Shown one piece after another: positions 24,323-35,300 of a stretch of 64,000 nt of DNA. The notes under the pieces were generated by a model. The model was not told the origin of the DNA. It worked only from the letters and a program-made list of their open reading frames with translations, and ran no database searches. Made by a program: the position numbers and the translations under genes. The stretch is from the NCBI RefSeq assembly GCF_964199755.1, contig NC_133897.1, positions 134,420,125 through 134,484,124 of the forward strand, read 5' to 3'. The DNA comes from Larus michahellis (taxonomy: Eukaryota; Chordata; Aves; Charadriiformes; Laridae). The stretch's first letter is position 1; every line of letters starts with the position of its first letter.

Positions 24323-26580
24323 CTTCAGCTGGGGCAGAATAAAATACCTATCAATTCCTTTTCTGTGTGTGAATTAATCTCAGCAAAGGGGAGGAGGCCC
24401 TGCTGAGTTCATTATATTGAATACTATAATACGTTTGTCTCTTAGACTGCATTACATTAACTGAGAATAATGCAACCTTTATTCTTTCATACATATATTA
24501 ACTTAATGAGCCATTAAAATGTCTCATATTTAAAGCATACAATGAGGAGATCTATAGTTTAAGCTTCAGAAATCATCCAAATATCTTAGAAGTGTTAATA
24601 ACACTCTCAACAGGAGAAATCTAGCCTTTCATTTATTTTTAAATTCCCCTCTTATTCTATTCCATAAAATGCATTTATTTACAAAGAAAGCAGGAGAAAT
24701 CTGTAATACTGAATCAAGTAATGGAAAGGCAAAACGGTAACATATATGTTGGATAATACCCTGCTCCTGATCAGGTACAAGGAAACTCCACTCATTTTCC
24801 TTTACACTTTCTCTAGTTAATTAATCAGAAACTTCTCCCTTTCCCACTGATCAGAGTTCCATAAGGAACCTGTCCTCTTGGAAGCAACATTATGCATCCA
24901 CAAAGGGGCCATGGGCTTCTGCAGTGACCTCCAGATCTCCCAAACAGGCTCTCTGGGGGTTTAGACCTCACTATGGAATTCCCCAGCACTTACATGGCCT
25001 GTGACTGCAGACAAGGGAGCCATTGGTTCAGCCTTGCCACTTTTGCCTGCAAAGCCCAAACCACTTGAAACCACTGCAGATGCATGCCCAGAGGATCAAG
25101 AAAAGGCAGAACACAGTTGCAGAGCCGTAACAATTGTCTATTGCAGACCAACCTCGCACATTCTATTTTTCTCCTCTCAGAAATTTACTGCATCTAATTG
25201 TTTCCGTATGATTGGCTCAGGAACAATACCCATAAATCTGTGAAACGCCTATATGAAATTACGCTTGCATAATCTTGGCACACTCATAAATAAAATCCTT
25301 CACTGAATGGAAAGTTACTGTCAGTAATTTCTAGACAGATGTGATTTTCTAAGTTCTGTTATTTTTGAGAGTATTCTATCAGAACTCTGGTCTGATCCTT
25401 TATTTCTATATACGATGGATAACTTTAGTAACGTTCTTTTAACACAGCTTTTGAGGCTCTGTTACTTTGATTTTTCCATCATTCTATATTGCATAACTAT
25501 TACCATTGAGTTAATTTAATAAGGTATATTATAGTAGGGCAGTATTTTGGCTCATTAAATGTGTATCAACAGTATTAAACCATCTCTGTCACTTTTGTTC
25601 AAAAGTAACTGCATATAATACCATATAACTGCTATTATAACTAAATGTATGTTTCATGGTTGTGAGGATTTTAATATATCTCATTCTAAAGTCTACTGGT
25701 TCAATTGGTCTCATGGCTCAGCACTCCTAGTAAGATAAAAAAAGAACCTATGCTATAACACTCAGGAGAAATTACAGTTTGTGAGCCAAGAAGCAGCTTT
25801 TTCATGCAACAAAAGACTGTAGTACAAGAGGCCTGAAAAAGCTCCACACCTTTGAAAGTGTCTTTTAGGCAGAAAAGACAGCTAAAGGGATAAACTGGAC
25901 AAACACCACAAAAACTTCAGTAAGTGAAAAGGACCTTGGAGTTTTCAGTGCACAACTTCTTTTTTCCACCTCACTAGCTTCCCTGATAAGTATTTTTAAT
26001 AGATCTGTATTCTGGATGAGGTTAAGATGAAAATATGTAAGACCAATTCACACAGGGGTCTAAAAGGAAGGCCTTCAGAACAAGGAAACTGCTGCATTTT
26101 TGTACTGTTTGTGGAAAAAACAATGGAGAATGTTTGGGGAGGACTCTAAAACCGCTTTAGTGCTAGAACGTATTCCAAAACACTGCATTTGGGGCAACAG
26201 TGAAAAATATCCATTAGTGAGGCAAATAGTAGTAAGAAATGCCACTGGTTCTCAGCATATTTTTCTAATAAATAAGTAAATAATTTTTAAAAGTACTTAA
26301 TCTAACACTGTTGCAGTTTATAAACTGTCACAAACCTGTCACAGCAGCTCAAGAACATCTGCATTCCAGCAGGGAATTCGGTCAGGCCCATTTAAAATAA
26401 AGTTCAAGTTCAGGCTACCCATGACCTATATCCATATCCTTCCTTTTCCCATATTTGTTTCCCTATAAAATCCAGAAAATAATTGTAGAAAATGCATTTA
26501 TGCAACATTAATACTCAGTTTAAAGACGTGCAAAAGATGTATTCCCAGTAGGCACATGCAAACAGAGCACATGTATATGA
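24323..26580. other. Intergenic, nothing recognised
   Basis: AT-rich sequence without splice-consistent exons or recognisable repeats. Confidence 0.5.
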
Positions 26581-26581
26581 C

Positions 26582-26664
26582 ACACCTATATAAATAAATA
26601 TGTGTATATGATACATCTATATAAATAAATATATACACACACCTATATATACACATATATACAT
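26582..26664. repeat. AT/AC-rich imperfect microsatellite
   Basis: Two diverged copies of an ATCTATATAAATAAATAT-type unit followed by TATACACACACC and TATATACACATATATAC tracts. Simple-sequence expansion that produces spurious cysteine/tyrosine-rich open frames on -. Confidence 0.8.
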
Positions 26665-26780
26665 GGCCAGCCACACAGATCATACACAGACATGCAGAAA
26701 ACTCACACAAACACTGACAGCACCAACGGCCTCATCCTGGTCCCCTCTGGCTGAGCAGGATGGAGGTCCATGGGGCTCGG

Positions 26781-26804
26781 ACACACACAGACACACACAC
26801 ACAC
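26781..26804. repeat. (AC)n microsatellite
   Basis: An AC dinucleotide tract interrupted by one AG, 24 bp. Short and probably polymorphic. Confidence 0.85.
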
Positions 26805-27663
26805 GAGAGCCCTCTCTCAGGAAGGCGTCAGAAACTAATTTAATGAGCAGATAGGACAGACTGCACTGATCCAGCACAGACCAGCATACTGACCAGCCAA
26901 CTATTTTCATGCAACCTTTTTATCCCCTTGCCCCTCTATTTTCCCACACTTGTCCCTCCTCTGTATCATCTAAATTCCTCCCTTTTCCCGCCTTTATTTC
27001 CTCCATAGTAAGTCATGTGCAACCCCAAAATGCTCTTTCCCTGCATCCCATCATGTGTCCCATCCCTCAGTGGCACCCAAAAGGTAATCCAAAAAGCTGC
27101 TCTCTGTGACTGATGGTGATGGCTTTCATGCCTGGACATGGGGCGGGGGGGTTTGGGGCTCTCTTGGGGCAGCACTGGGAGGGGCCTGGATATGATGTTT
27201 GATGTTCATTCCTGGGAGCCTGCCATTTGGTTTCCTGCCTGCCATGGTGTCCTGAGCTCCTCTGGACTTGTGGAGATAGGCCTGTGACGGGCCTAGGAGT
27301 ATCCAGGGCAGGGGATTACGTGGGGTCTCCCTGCCCCATCACTGTCTGTCAGTGCTCCGTTGTGGGTGTGCAGACAAGCTGCTACACATAACACAGAGCA
27401 CCTTAAAACAACAGAAGGGCACGGGCTGCAAGAAGGGGTTTGAAAATTACATTAAATTTGTACTTTCCTAGATGAAAAGTTAATTGCATTAGAAGCATCT
27501 TCACACATTGCTTTCAGATTGAAGACACAGTGTTTTAAATCACTGTCCTCTGCTGCTGCTCACAAGGCAGGCAGAAATGTACTGTTGTAACGTGGACAGG
27601 TATCTTGGACTTCCCAGGTCTTAGGGGTGGAGATAATTTAAATACAACAAATCACCCATAAAG
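26805..27663. other. Intergenic, locally GC-rich patch
   Basis: From about 27120 to 27440 the base composition becomes distinctly G-rich compared with its surroundings. It includes the G-run cluster 27140-27169 (GGGG, G7, GGGG, GGGG with loops of 1, 3 and 7 nt). No open frame or known repeat was recognised. It may be a fragment of an old LTR or another element. Confidence 0.5.
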
Positions 27664-27715
27664 AATCATAGAATCTTCATGGTTGGACGGGACCTTTGAG
27701 ATCATAGAGTCCAAC

Positions 27716-27790
27716 CATACACACACAAAAAAAACCAAAACAAACCAAAAACAAACAAAAAAACCACAAACTACCACAAACAAACAACCT
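27716..27790. repeat. A/C-rich low-complexity tract (CAAA-like)
   Basis: A run of CAAAA, CAAAC and CCAAAA units on + embedded between the 3' terminal motif and the last coding residues of the CR1 copy. It looks like expansion of a TTTG-like tract in the CR1 3'UTR. Confidence 0.75.
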
Positions 27791-27803
27791 ACAATCTCTG
27801 CCA

Positions 27804-29549
27804 CTAGAGCATGCCCTGAAGTGCCAAATCTAGACATTTCTTAAATACCTCAGTTGCTCTCCCCTTATCTACCAATGCTGTGGCAACATCATAGAAGGCC
27901 ACCAAATTTGTCAGGCACGATTTGCCTTTGGTGAAGCCATGTTGGCTGTCACCAATCACCTCCTTATTTTCCATGTGCCTTAGCAGAGTTTCCAGGAGGA
28001 TCTGTTCCATGATCTTGCTGGGCACAGAGGTGAGACTGACTGGCCTGTAGTTCCCTGGGTCACCCTTTTTTCCCTTTTTGAAAATGGGGGTTATGTTTCC
28101 ACTTTTCCAATCAGTGGGAATTTCACCAGGCTGCCACTTTTCAAATATAACGGAAAGCAGCTTGGCAACTTCATCTGCCAGCTCCCTCAGGACCCGTGGA
28201 TGGATTTCATCCGGTCCCATGGACTTATGCACCTTCAGGTTCCTCAGATGGTCCCAAACCTGATCTTCTCCTACAGTGAGCGGTTCTTCATTCTCATAGA
28301 CCCTGCCTTTGCATCCTGCAACTTGGGTGGTGAGGTTGGAGCCCTTGCCGGTGAAGACTGAGGCAAAAAAGTCATTCAGCACCTCAGCCTTCTCCATATC
28401 CTGGGTGACCAGGTCTCCTGTCTCCTTCCTGAGAGGGCCCACATCTTCCCCACTCTTGCCTTTACCCCTGACAAACTTATAGAAGTTTTTCTTATTATCC
28501 TTGATGCCCCTAGCCAGATTTAACTCTATCTGGGCTTTATCTTGCCTAATCTGGTTCCTGGTCGCTCGGACAGTTTCTCTGTATTCCACCCAGTCAACCC
28601 GTCCTTGCTTCCACCCTCTATAGGCCTCCTTTTTGCTCTTGAGTTTGTCCAGGAGCTCTTTGTTAATCCACACAGGCCTCCTGGCACTTTTGCCTGACTT
28701 CTTCATTCTTGGGATGCACCGCTCCTGAGCTTGGAGGAGGTGATCCTTGAATACTAACCAGCTCTCTTGGGCCCCTCTTCCCTCCAGTACTTTTCCCCAT
28801 GTTACCCTGCCAAGCAGGTCCCTCAAGAGGCCAAAGTCTGCTCTCTTGAAGTCCAGGGTAGTGAGCTTACTGCATGCTCTCCTCGCTGCCCAAAGGATCT
28901 TGAATTCAACCATTTCATGATCACTGCCGCCAAGGCTACCCTTGAGCTTGACACTCGCCATCAGGCCCTCCTTGTTGGTAAGGACAAGGTCCAGCACAGT
29001 TCCTCTCCTTGTTGGCTCCTCTACCACTTGAAGAAGAAAGTTGTCATCGACACATTCCAAGAACTTCATGGATTTCTTGTGCCCCACTCTGTTGTCCTTC
29101 CAACAGATATTAGGGTGGTTGAAGTCCCCCATGACGACCAGGGTCTGTGAACATGATGCTGCTCCTATCTGTCTATGGAGGGCCTCATCCACTCTGTCAT
29201 CCTGGTCAGGTGGCCTGTAGCAGACCCCTACTGTAATGTCCCTTGCCCCTGCATTCCCTTTAATCTTGACCCATAAGGTCTTCATTGGGTCTTCATCCAT
29301 GACCAGGTGGAGCCCCATGCACTCTAGCTGTTCACTGACATAGAGGACAACACCCCCTCCTTGTCTTCCCAGCCTGTCCTTCCTGAAGAGTCGGTATCCG
29401 TCCATTCCAACACTCCAATCATAAGAGCCATCCCACCACATCCCTGTGATGCCAATAAGATTGTAGCCCTGGAGGCGCGCCCACATCTCCAACTCTTCTT
29501 ATTTCCCATGCTGCATGCATTTGCATAAAGGCATTTCAGCTGGGTGCCC
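27804..29549 (-). pseudogene. CR1 ORF2 remnant: endonuclease plus truncated reverse transcriptase
   Basis: ORF2 normally encodes an APE-type endonuclease followed by reverse transcriptase for target-primed insertion. Visible on - are the ORF2 start region ([14 protein letters not shown], 29549 downward), a frame break near 29495-29500, then a 562-codon open frame. The endonuclease motifs [10 protein letters not shown] and GGSDHEM are present, but the catalytic-Glu motif reads ITGMWW at 29433-29450, where CR1 copies usually have ITEMWW/ITETWW (codon GGG at 29442-29444). The RT N-terminal part is seen ([37 protein letters not shown]). After VDKGRAT the frame jumps directly to [14 protein letters not shown], which belongs near the C-terminus of ORF2. 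The catalytic palm with the FADD-type motif is therefore gone. Confidence 0.88.
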
Positions 29550-29640
29550 AATGAAGCTGTCTCACTGGCTGGAGCGTTTGCTTTTCCTTCATGCTGCTTC
29601 AGGTGGTCTTCCTCTGGGGTGTTTTATCTGTATCTCCCCG

Positions 29641-30507
29641 GTTCCTATCTCCTCAGGGGCCCCTGGCTCATCCCCATAAGACTTCGAGTGTGCTGCAGCA
29701 TACCCAGCACATCTCGGAGCAACAGGTTGAGGGCCTTCACTAGAGTGAAACTATCAAGTCTCTCTCCATTTGAACCACTGCAGTCAGAATGGGCTGGAGG
29801 CAAAGAGGACCTGAGCAGGATTAATGCCCCCCAAAAAATCAACAGTTTGCAGGTCTGTTCCTGCTGTTGTTTGATCACAGAAATTTTGAGCTTTGATACA
29901 ACTTCCTGCCACAATTTCTGCCACAAAACCCCCCAAACACATGCTCAATTAAAGATTAATGCATAATGATCTCATTTTTTATGTCTAACTAGTTCATGTC
30001 ATCACTTACATTAACACTTTGAGAATTTTGATTCCTGGAGATTGTCAGCAGCCTCATAAAGCTTGTCACAGTTTGGGGCTTGCTATTATCCTGAAGTACT
30101 ATCAAGCAATATGGCAAATAACAGCAAATTTGCCCAGTCTGAAGAATTCATGTCCTTGAAGTTGTTATTTTAGATACACATGCAAACACGCATCTGTAAG
30201 CTCACAACATAAGCTTACAACTATTGCCAAACATTAAGTCCCTTTCAAAGTGCGAATTTAAACCTTATATTCTATTAATAAAGATGTCCAAATAGATGAC
30301 CTTTTTTATCTCAAATTATGTATTCTCTTCTCTGTTTGACCTCAATTTATTTTATGCCACAGCAAGACTGCTGCAGGTGCATTTAATGTGACCACAGGAG
30401 TCAAAGGCAGAAAAGGCCTACCAATTCACTCACTTTGCTCTTTGATATCATACTTTTCATCCCAGGAGTAAAGTTAAGCTCACATTAAAGCTTTTCACCT
30501 TTTCACC
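29641..30507. other. Intergenic between two CR1 copies
   Basis: 29641-29830 may be the 5' leader of the flanking CR1 copy (an open frame on - ending in MLQHTRSLMGMSQGP looks LINE-like). The remaining sequence up to 30507 is AT-rich, with nothing recognised. Confidence 0.5.
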
Positions 30508-31178
30508 TCAACCTGGGGGTATTGGTTGTCAGCCAGCTGAAGATGAGCCAGCAGTGTACCCAGGTGGCCAAGAAGGCCAATAGCATCCTGGCCAGTATCA
30601 GGAACAGTGTGGTCAGCAGGACTAAGGAAGTGATTGTCCCCCTGTACTCAGCACTGGTGAGGCCACACCTTGAGTACTGTGTTCAGTTTTGGGTTCCTCA
30701 CTACAAGAAAGACATTGAGAGGCTGGAGCAGGTCCAGAGAAGGGCAATAAAGCTGGTGAGGGGTCTGGGGCACAAGTCTTATGAGGAGCATCTGAGGGAA
30801 CTGGGGTTGTTCAGCCTGGAGAAAAGGAGGCTGAGGGGAGACCTTATCGCGCTCTACAGCTACCTGAGAGGAGGCTGCAAAGAGGTGGGGGTCGGTCTCT
30901 TCTCCCAAGTAACAAGTGATATGGCAAAAGGAAATTGCCTCAAGTTGCGCCAGGGGAGGTTTAGATTAGATATTAGGAAGAATTTCTTCACTGAAAAGGT
31001 TGTCAATCACTGTAACAGGCTGCCCAGGGAAGTGGCTGAGTCACCAATCCTAAAGGTATTTAAAAGACATGCAAATGTAGTGCTGAGGGACATCATTTAG
31101 TGGTGGACTTGGCAGTGCTAGGTTAACAGTCTTAAAAGTCTTTTCCAACCTATATGATTCTAAGGTTCTATGATTCAT
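30508..31178 (+). mobile_element. CR1 LINE, 5'-truncated copy with intact 3' end
   Basis: Begins abruptly inside ORF2 (5' truncation is normal for CR1) and ends with the CR1 3' motif (CTTTTCCAACC...GATTCTA...CTATGATTC at about 31178). It contains an uninterrupted C-terminal ORF2 segment (30522-31100). It is on the strand opposite to the copy at 27.7-29.6 kb and has a different 3'UTR, so the two are independent insertions of different subfamilies. Confidence 0.92.
30522..31100 (+). pseudogene. CR1 ORF2 C-terminal fragment, frame open
   Basis: 192 codons matching the conserved end of CR1 ORF2: [93 protein letters not shown], then the stop. This part follows the RT catalytic domain. The frame has no stops or shifts, suggesting a fairly young copy, but without endonuclease and RT core it is inactive. 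Confidence 0.9.
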
Positions 31179-31699
31179 CGTATCTACTAAAAGACTATTT
31201 TGCCCTCCATCAAGCGTCAGACAAGAAAACTGTTCTGCCCTTCAGCATTTGCCTTAAATTCATCTCATCATAGACTACCTGCTTTCTCCTTAGGTTTAAC
31301 ATTTGAAAACGTACAAAGGATTGCCTTCTCAGACAGATGCATTCCACACTCCAACTAATTCAATCCCTCTTCACATTTCATCCCGGGCTTCATTGCCAAG
31401 TTGAAGCTTCCACTTGCCAGCTTCCATACTCTGCAACACTGAAATCTTCTCCCTCCTTACTCCAGCAGCCTTCTCTCTCCAGAATCCATGTGAAAACAGG
31501 CTTCTTGTGGGAAAGCCCTTCGCCTTACACATGCACAAACACCTAGGTGTTTGCCTTTTAAGTCTCACAGAAACCAGGGGGAGCTCTCACGGCCACCTGC
31601 TCCCCGCAGGACATTCCTTCAACTTTTCAGCCTCTGACACCAAACACATTTGTATTCATATTGCTACACCAAACCTTCTCAGGACACAGCAACAGCAGG
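31179..31699. other. Intergenic just upstream of the TERF1 CpG island
   Basis: Base composition rises from AT-rich to mixed. Open frames on both strands are shadows of increasing GC content. No element was recognised. Confidence 0.5.
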
Positions 31700-32083
31700 G
31701 GAAAACTGTCAAATCACCAGTGGCCACCCGGGCCGTGGCCCAGGCCTTCCAGAACCTTCCTGCCACAGGGCAGGAGGGCGCTGTGAGCCGCTGACACCGC
31801 CTAGGTCTCGCCACGCCGGTTATTTGGCTCCGCAGTGAAGGGTTGCCCCGCACAGGGGCTCCCAGGGACCGATGACCCAACGCCGGACATGCCCCGACGT
31901 GAGGGCTGCTGCCCCGCGGCCCATAAGCGCCAACGCCCGCGCCGCGCGGCCGACTACGCCACCGCCGCACGCAGCCGCGCCTCCTCAGAGGCCTGAGGTG
32001 AGGCGCGGCGCGGCCCCGCCCACCGGCGGAGGTGACGGCGGCCGACGCCGGTAGGAGGCGGCCGCGCTGAATGGCTGCTGCCA

Positions 32084-32107
32084 GGGAAGGGGTGGGGCTG
32101 GGGAGGG
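32084..32107 (+). promoter_or_regulatory. TERF1: G-quadruplex-forming motif in TERF1 promoter/5'UTR
   Basis: Five G-runs of 3-4 (32084-86, 32089-92, 32094-97, 32100-103, 32105-107) separated by 1-2 nt loops, matching the G3+N1-7 pattern. It lies 58-81 nt before the TERF1 ATG, so it would be in the promoter or 5'UTR. Folding is inferred from the pattern only. Confidence 0.7.
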
Positions 32108-32164
32108 CGCGAGCCCGGCCGTTGGTGGAGGGCGGCCGCCAGCCGTTAGGCGCGCGGGTTGAAG

Positions 32165-32351
32165 ATGGCCGGGGAGGTCGGGAGCTTTCCGGGAGAGGCG
32201 GATGGGGGCGGCCGCGTCTCTTCGCCCCCGCTGGCTGAAGTGGAAGCCGTGGCCGCGGACTGGATGCTGGAGTTCGCCTGCTGCTGCCTGTGCTGGCACT
32301 TCGGGGAGGGGGGCGCGGCGGAGTTCCGGCGGTGGAGGGACGTGGCGCACG
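32165..32351 (+). CDS. TERF1: TERF1 exon 1 (N-terminus, start of TRFH domain)
   Basis: Start ATG at 32165 in a good context (A at -3, G at +4). An in-frame TAG at 32147-32149 fixes it as the first usable ATG. Encodes 62 residues plus one nucleotide (MAGEVGSFPGE..., then EVEAVAADWMLEF and EFRRWRDVAH). The short N-terminus is Gly/Pro/Ser-rich rather than Asp/Glu-rich. Donor G|GTGAGG at 32352. The ATG itself sits in GAAGATGGCCGG, resembling the YY1 element found over the start codon of many CpG-island genes. Confidence 0.92.
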
Positions 32352-35300
32352 GTGAGGGGCGGGGGCCGGCGGCTTCTGAGGGGGCCGGCACTTGCGGCTC
32401 TCGGACAGCTCTGAAGGCAGCCTGTCCCCGCAAAGCGTGAGGGGCAGCTTTCTTTAGTACACTTAAGAGCGTGCTAAAGCGCTAACGGTGCTTCTGCACG
32501 CACTTCTTGTTCCGTGTAAACTTTTATACATGTGTGTAGCTTTCTAATGGTCGTCGTCACAGGCGTTGAGACGGTTTTCAGCTCTTTTGAGGACTTCAGA
32601 AGATTCCTAGAATACAGGGTAGCCTGTTGAGGCCATTTAATGGTATTAGCAACATCTGCACATGGTGATAATAAAACGGTGCAGGCTGCATTTTTGTTTT
32701 CTTGTTTAATCTACTGGTGTTTGAGTTTAGTGCGCAATGGCAGCTCTGCTGAAGTAGGATAGTCACAGTTTTGGGGAGTTTTCATGTTTTGGCTGAATGA
32801 GACCAGGGAGGGAAGCAAACTGAACTGTTCCAAGAAAACTGGTTACTGAGGGATTAGGGAACTATAGATTCTTAGGTCACTGGTTTGTTTCTGGCTCGAA
32901 GGACCAAGACCCTGATGAAATACCATGCAAACGACCTATGTTGTGGAATTTGAGAGCATCTCCCTCCTCTGAAGGGGAGAGAAGTAAAAGAGAGCATCTG
33001 TCATTCGTTTTGGTGGCTAGCCTGGCCCAAACCACGACAGGGGTGAGGACTTTTAGGTGATTATTTGAAAACAAGCATTGGTGGTAATCTTGATTCTATA
33101 AAGCTTGAATGTATAACATGATTGCCTGTACACCATCAACAGTTACTGAAGCTGAGGCCTCAGATGCTGAGAGTTCAAAGGTACTGAAAAGTTGGAAGAG
33201 GATTTAGTGAAGAGATGCAAGCATGTTAAAAACCAGAATAGAATTGCTTAAATAAACAGAGTTCCTTGAGTTTATATTCAGGGTTATGGTAGAAGACTAG
33301 AAGTATTTCAAGGAACTGTAGTCTGGCAGACAAAGGTGGAATAAAGTCTGCTGACTGGAAAAACATGTATTTAAAATGAGAAATACTTAAGAGTGAGGGT
33401 AGTTAACAAATGGAAGAAAATGTCTAGGTCTCAGATAAATTTGATGCATTTATGATGATTTTTTTTGTTGGAAATAATTTTCTTGAAGATACCAGGTTAG
33501 AGCTTTCAGGGATTTTGTGTGTGTTCTTGACTGAAGTAAATGCAATAGTATGCCTTGTTTAAACTTTTGCAAAGAACGGAATACACTAGCATGCAGAATG
33601 ATTAGTAACGTGATTGATAGGAGAAATTGTAAGAGGTAAGAAATCTGAAGATGAAGTACACTGAATGGGGGGGCTGCTAGATTAAATTATTTACGGTGCT
33701 TCTTTGTGTTTTGGCCTTGTGATTATGGCTCAGTGGGAGAATTGTACTGAAGCTTCACGAAGACGTAAGTGGGAAGCAGACACGCTGTCAACATAGAAGC
33801 AGGTTCGAATATTCCTGAGAAGAACACGAAGAGTTTTGAGGACTGTATTAGTAAAAACAGTTAATTAAATGGTACGGAATGCAGGGTCACATGGAATTTC
33901 ACATGGAACTGGGAACTAATAGCAAATTTGGAATTTGTTCCTGCTCTGTTCAGCAACAGAGGAAAGAGTTGGGCATATTCGTGCTATAAAGTTACAAAGT
34001 CAGAAGCGTAAAAGTCAATGGGAAAAGCTAAGCACAGTCATAGAATTGCATTAGAAAAGTGGGTGTATTATTTTTTTTTCATAGAAATATAGAACTATTA
34101 CTCTTGCATATGTCAAAGTGAGACTTTACTGAAATAACGATTGGCTGTCAACAAGAAGGTCAGTTTAACTGAAGCAAGTGCAGAAAGGTAGGAAGGATAA
34201 GGGAACAAGACAAGTTATTTTATAAGAAGATAAGTAATATTTCTGTATAACTCAGTACACTGCCTAGTAGAAATAGCTAGGATACTTGGGATTAAGCACT
34301 GAAAGACAGCATGGCAAGGTTACATGTCTTGCCTACCTTATCTTGCCTTGATGGGATATTATGGTCTATATACCCAAACTAGCTTGTATAGGTATCTACA
34401 TGGCAAAGAACTAGATTTGTAGAATTTCTAATGAAAGGCTAAGACAAGATACATTTGAGTGGCTATAGGGAGGAAGGCAATTTATGATTGAAGGCACTAT
34501 TAATAAACAAATTAATAGAGAAACTGCCTTGGAGATGAGGAGGGAGAACAGCCTAGAAAAGATCACTAAGGCTAAGTCTCTTTCTGTTTGTCTGCGTTAC
34601 TTGTGAGTAATTGCTGCTAAGGACTTGGTGTCCACACAGTAAAGGCTTCAGGGTTTCTTTTTCTTTGGACTAGCTCTAAAGGAATTCAATGTGTGTACTC
34701 AAGACTAGTCCATTGTACAAACCAAGCACAGGAAGTTTGCTTTAAAAATAAATCTCTGCTCTGAATTAAAGCACTGTTGTAGGTGCGCCTTGAAAGAATA
34801 GAGAAAGCTGAAAAATCTCAAGCAACTTGTCAAGGTGACCCCTTTTTTGAATTGTTCAGCTACAGTGTTCTTTCTGCCTAATCTCAAAATTTCCAAGCTC
34901 TGGCTCCATCTTCAGGGCATGATGATGGTGCTTATCTCCATCATTGAAATCCGTTGCCTACTATGGAAGATGCATGAATTTGCAATTACAATGAGTGGCA
35001 CTTTACTGCTGTTCTAAGCAATGTTCTTTTTCTACTTCCTAATTTCACTATACAAATTAAAAGCTCTTGTATAACCTGTCCTCACTGAAGGAGTTAAAAC
35101 GTGTTCTTACAAGTCCAAATTACAATATCCTGCTTGATGTTAACATTCAGGACTATTTAATTACTTTGTAATTTCATCTTATCCATCCATAGGAGACAGA
35201 TCATATGCTAATAAGCCAACAGACTCAGTACTTCCAAGTAGATCAATGCGTTACGTGCTGTAGTTGTGTCCTTGCAAAACTTGGGGGTCCCATGCTCTAG

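Larger units (their letters stand above)
27664..29640 (-). mobile_element. CR1 LINE, internally deleted copy
   Basis: CR1 is the dominant avian non-LTR retrotransposon. Read on -, it runs from the leader of ORF2 (near 29640) through the endonuclease and the first part of the reverse transcriptase to the CR1 3' end at 27664. The 3' end carries the usual tail (GGTTGGACTC...TCAAAGGTCC) and a final GATTCTATGATTC. The 5' boundary is uncertain and may reach about 29830. An A/C-rich simple repeat (27716-27790) lies within the 3' tail. Most of the reverse transcriptase is missing (see the pseudogene entry), so it is not autonomous. Confidence 0.9.
31700..32460 (+). promoter_or_regulatory. TERF1: CpG island and promoter of TERF1
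   Basis: The only strongly GC- and CpG-rich stretch in the window. It covers the presumed transcription start and coding exon 1 of TERF1. There is a GC-box-like CCCCGCCC at 32014-32021, a G-run cluster at 32084-32107, and no TATA box near the ATG. This fits a housekeeping-type promoter. The exact start site cannot be read from sequence. Confidence 0.85.

Noticed and set aside
31656-32440. Several long GC-rich frames on both strands around 31.7-32.4 kb
   Set aside because: By-products of CpG-island composition. Only the + frame from 32165 matches TERF1.
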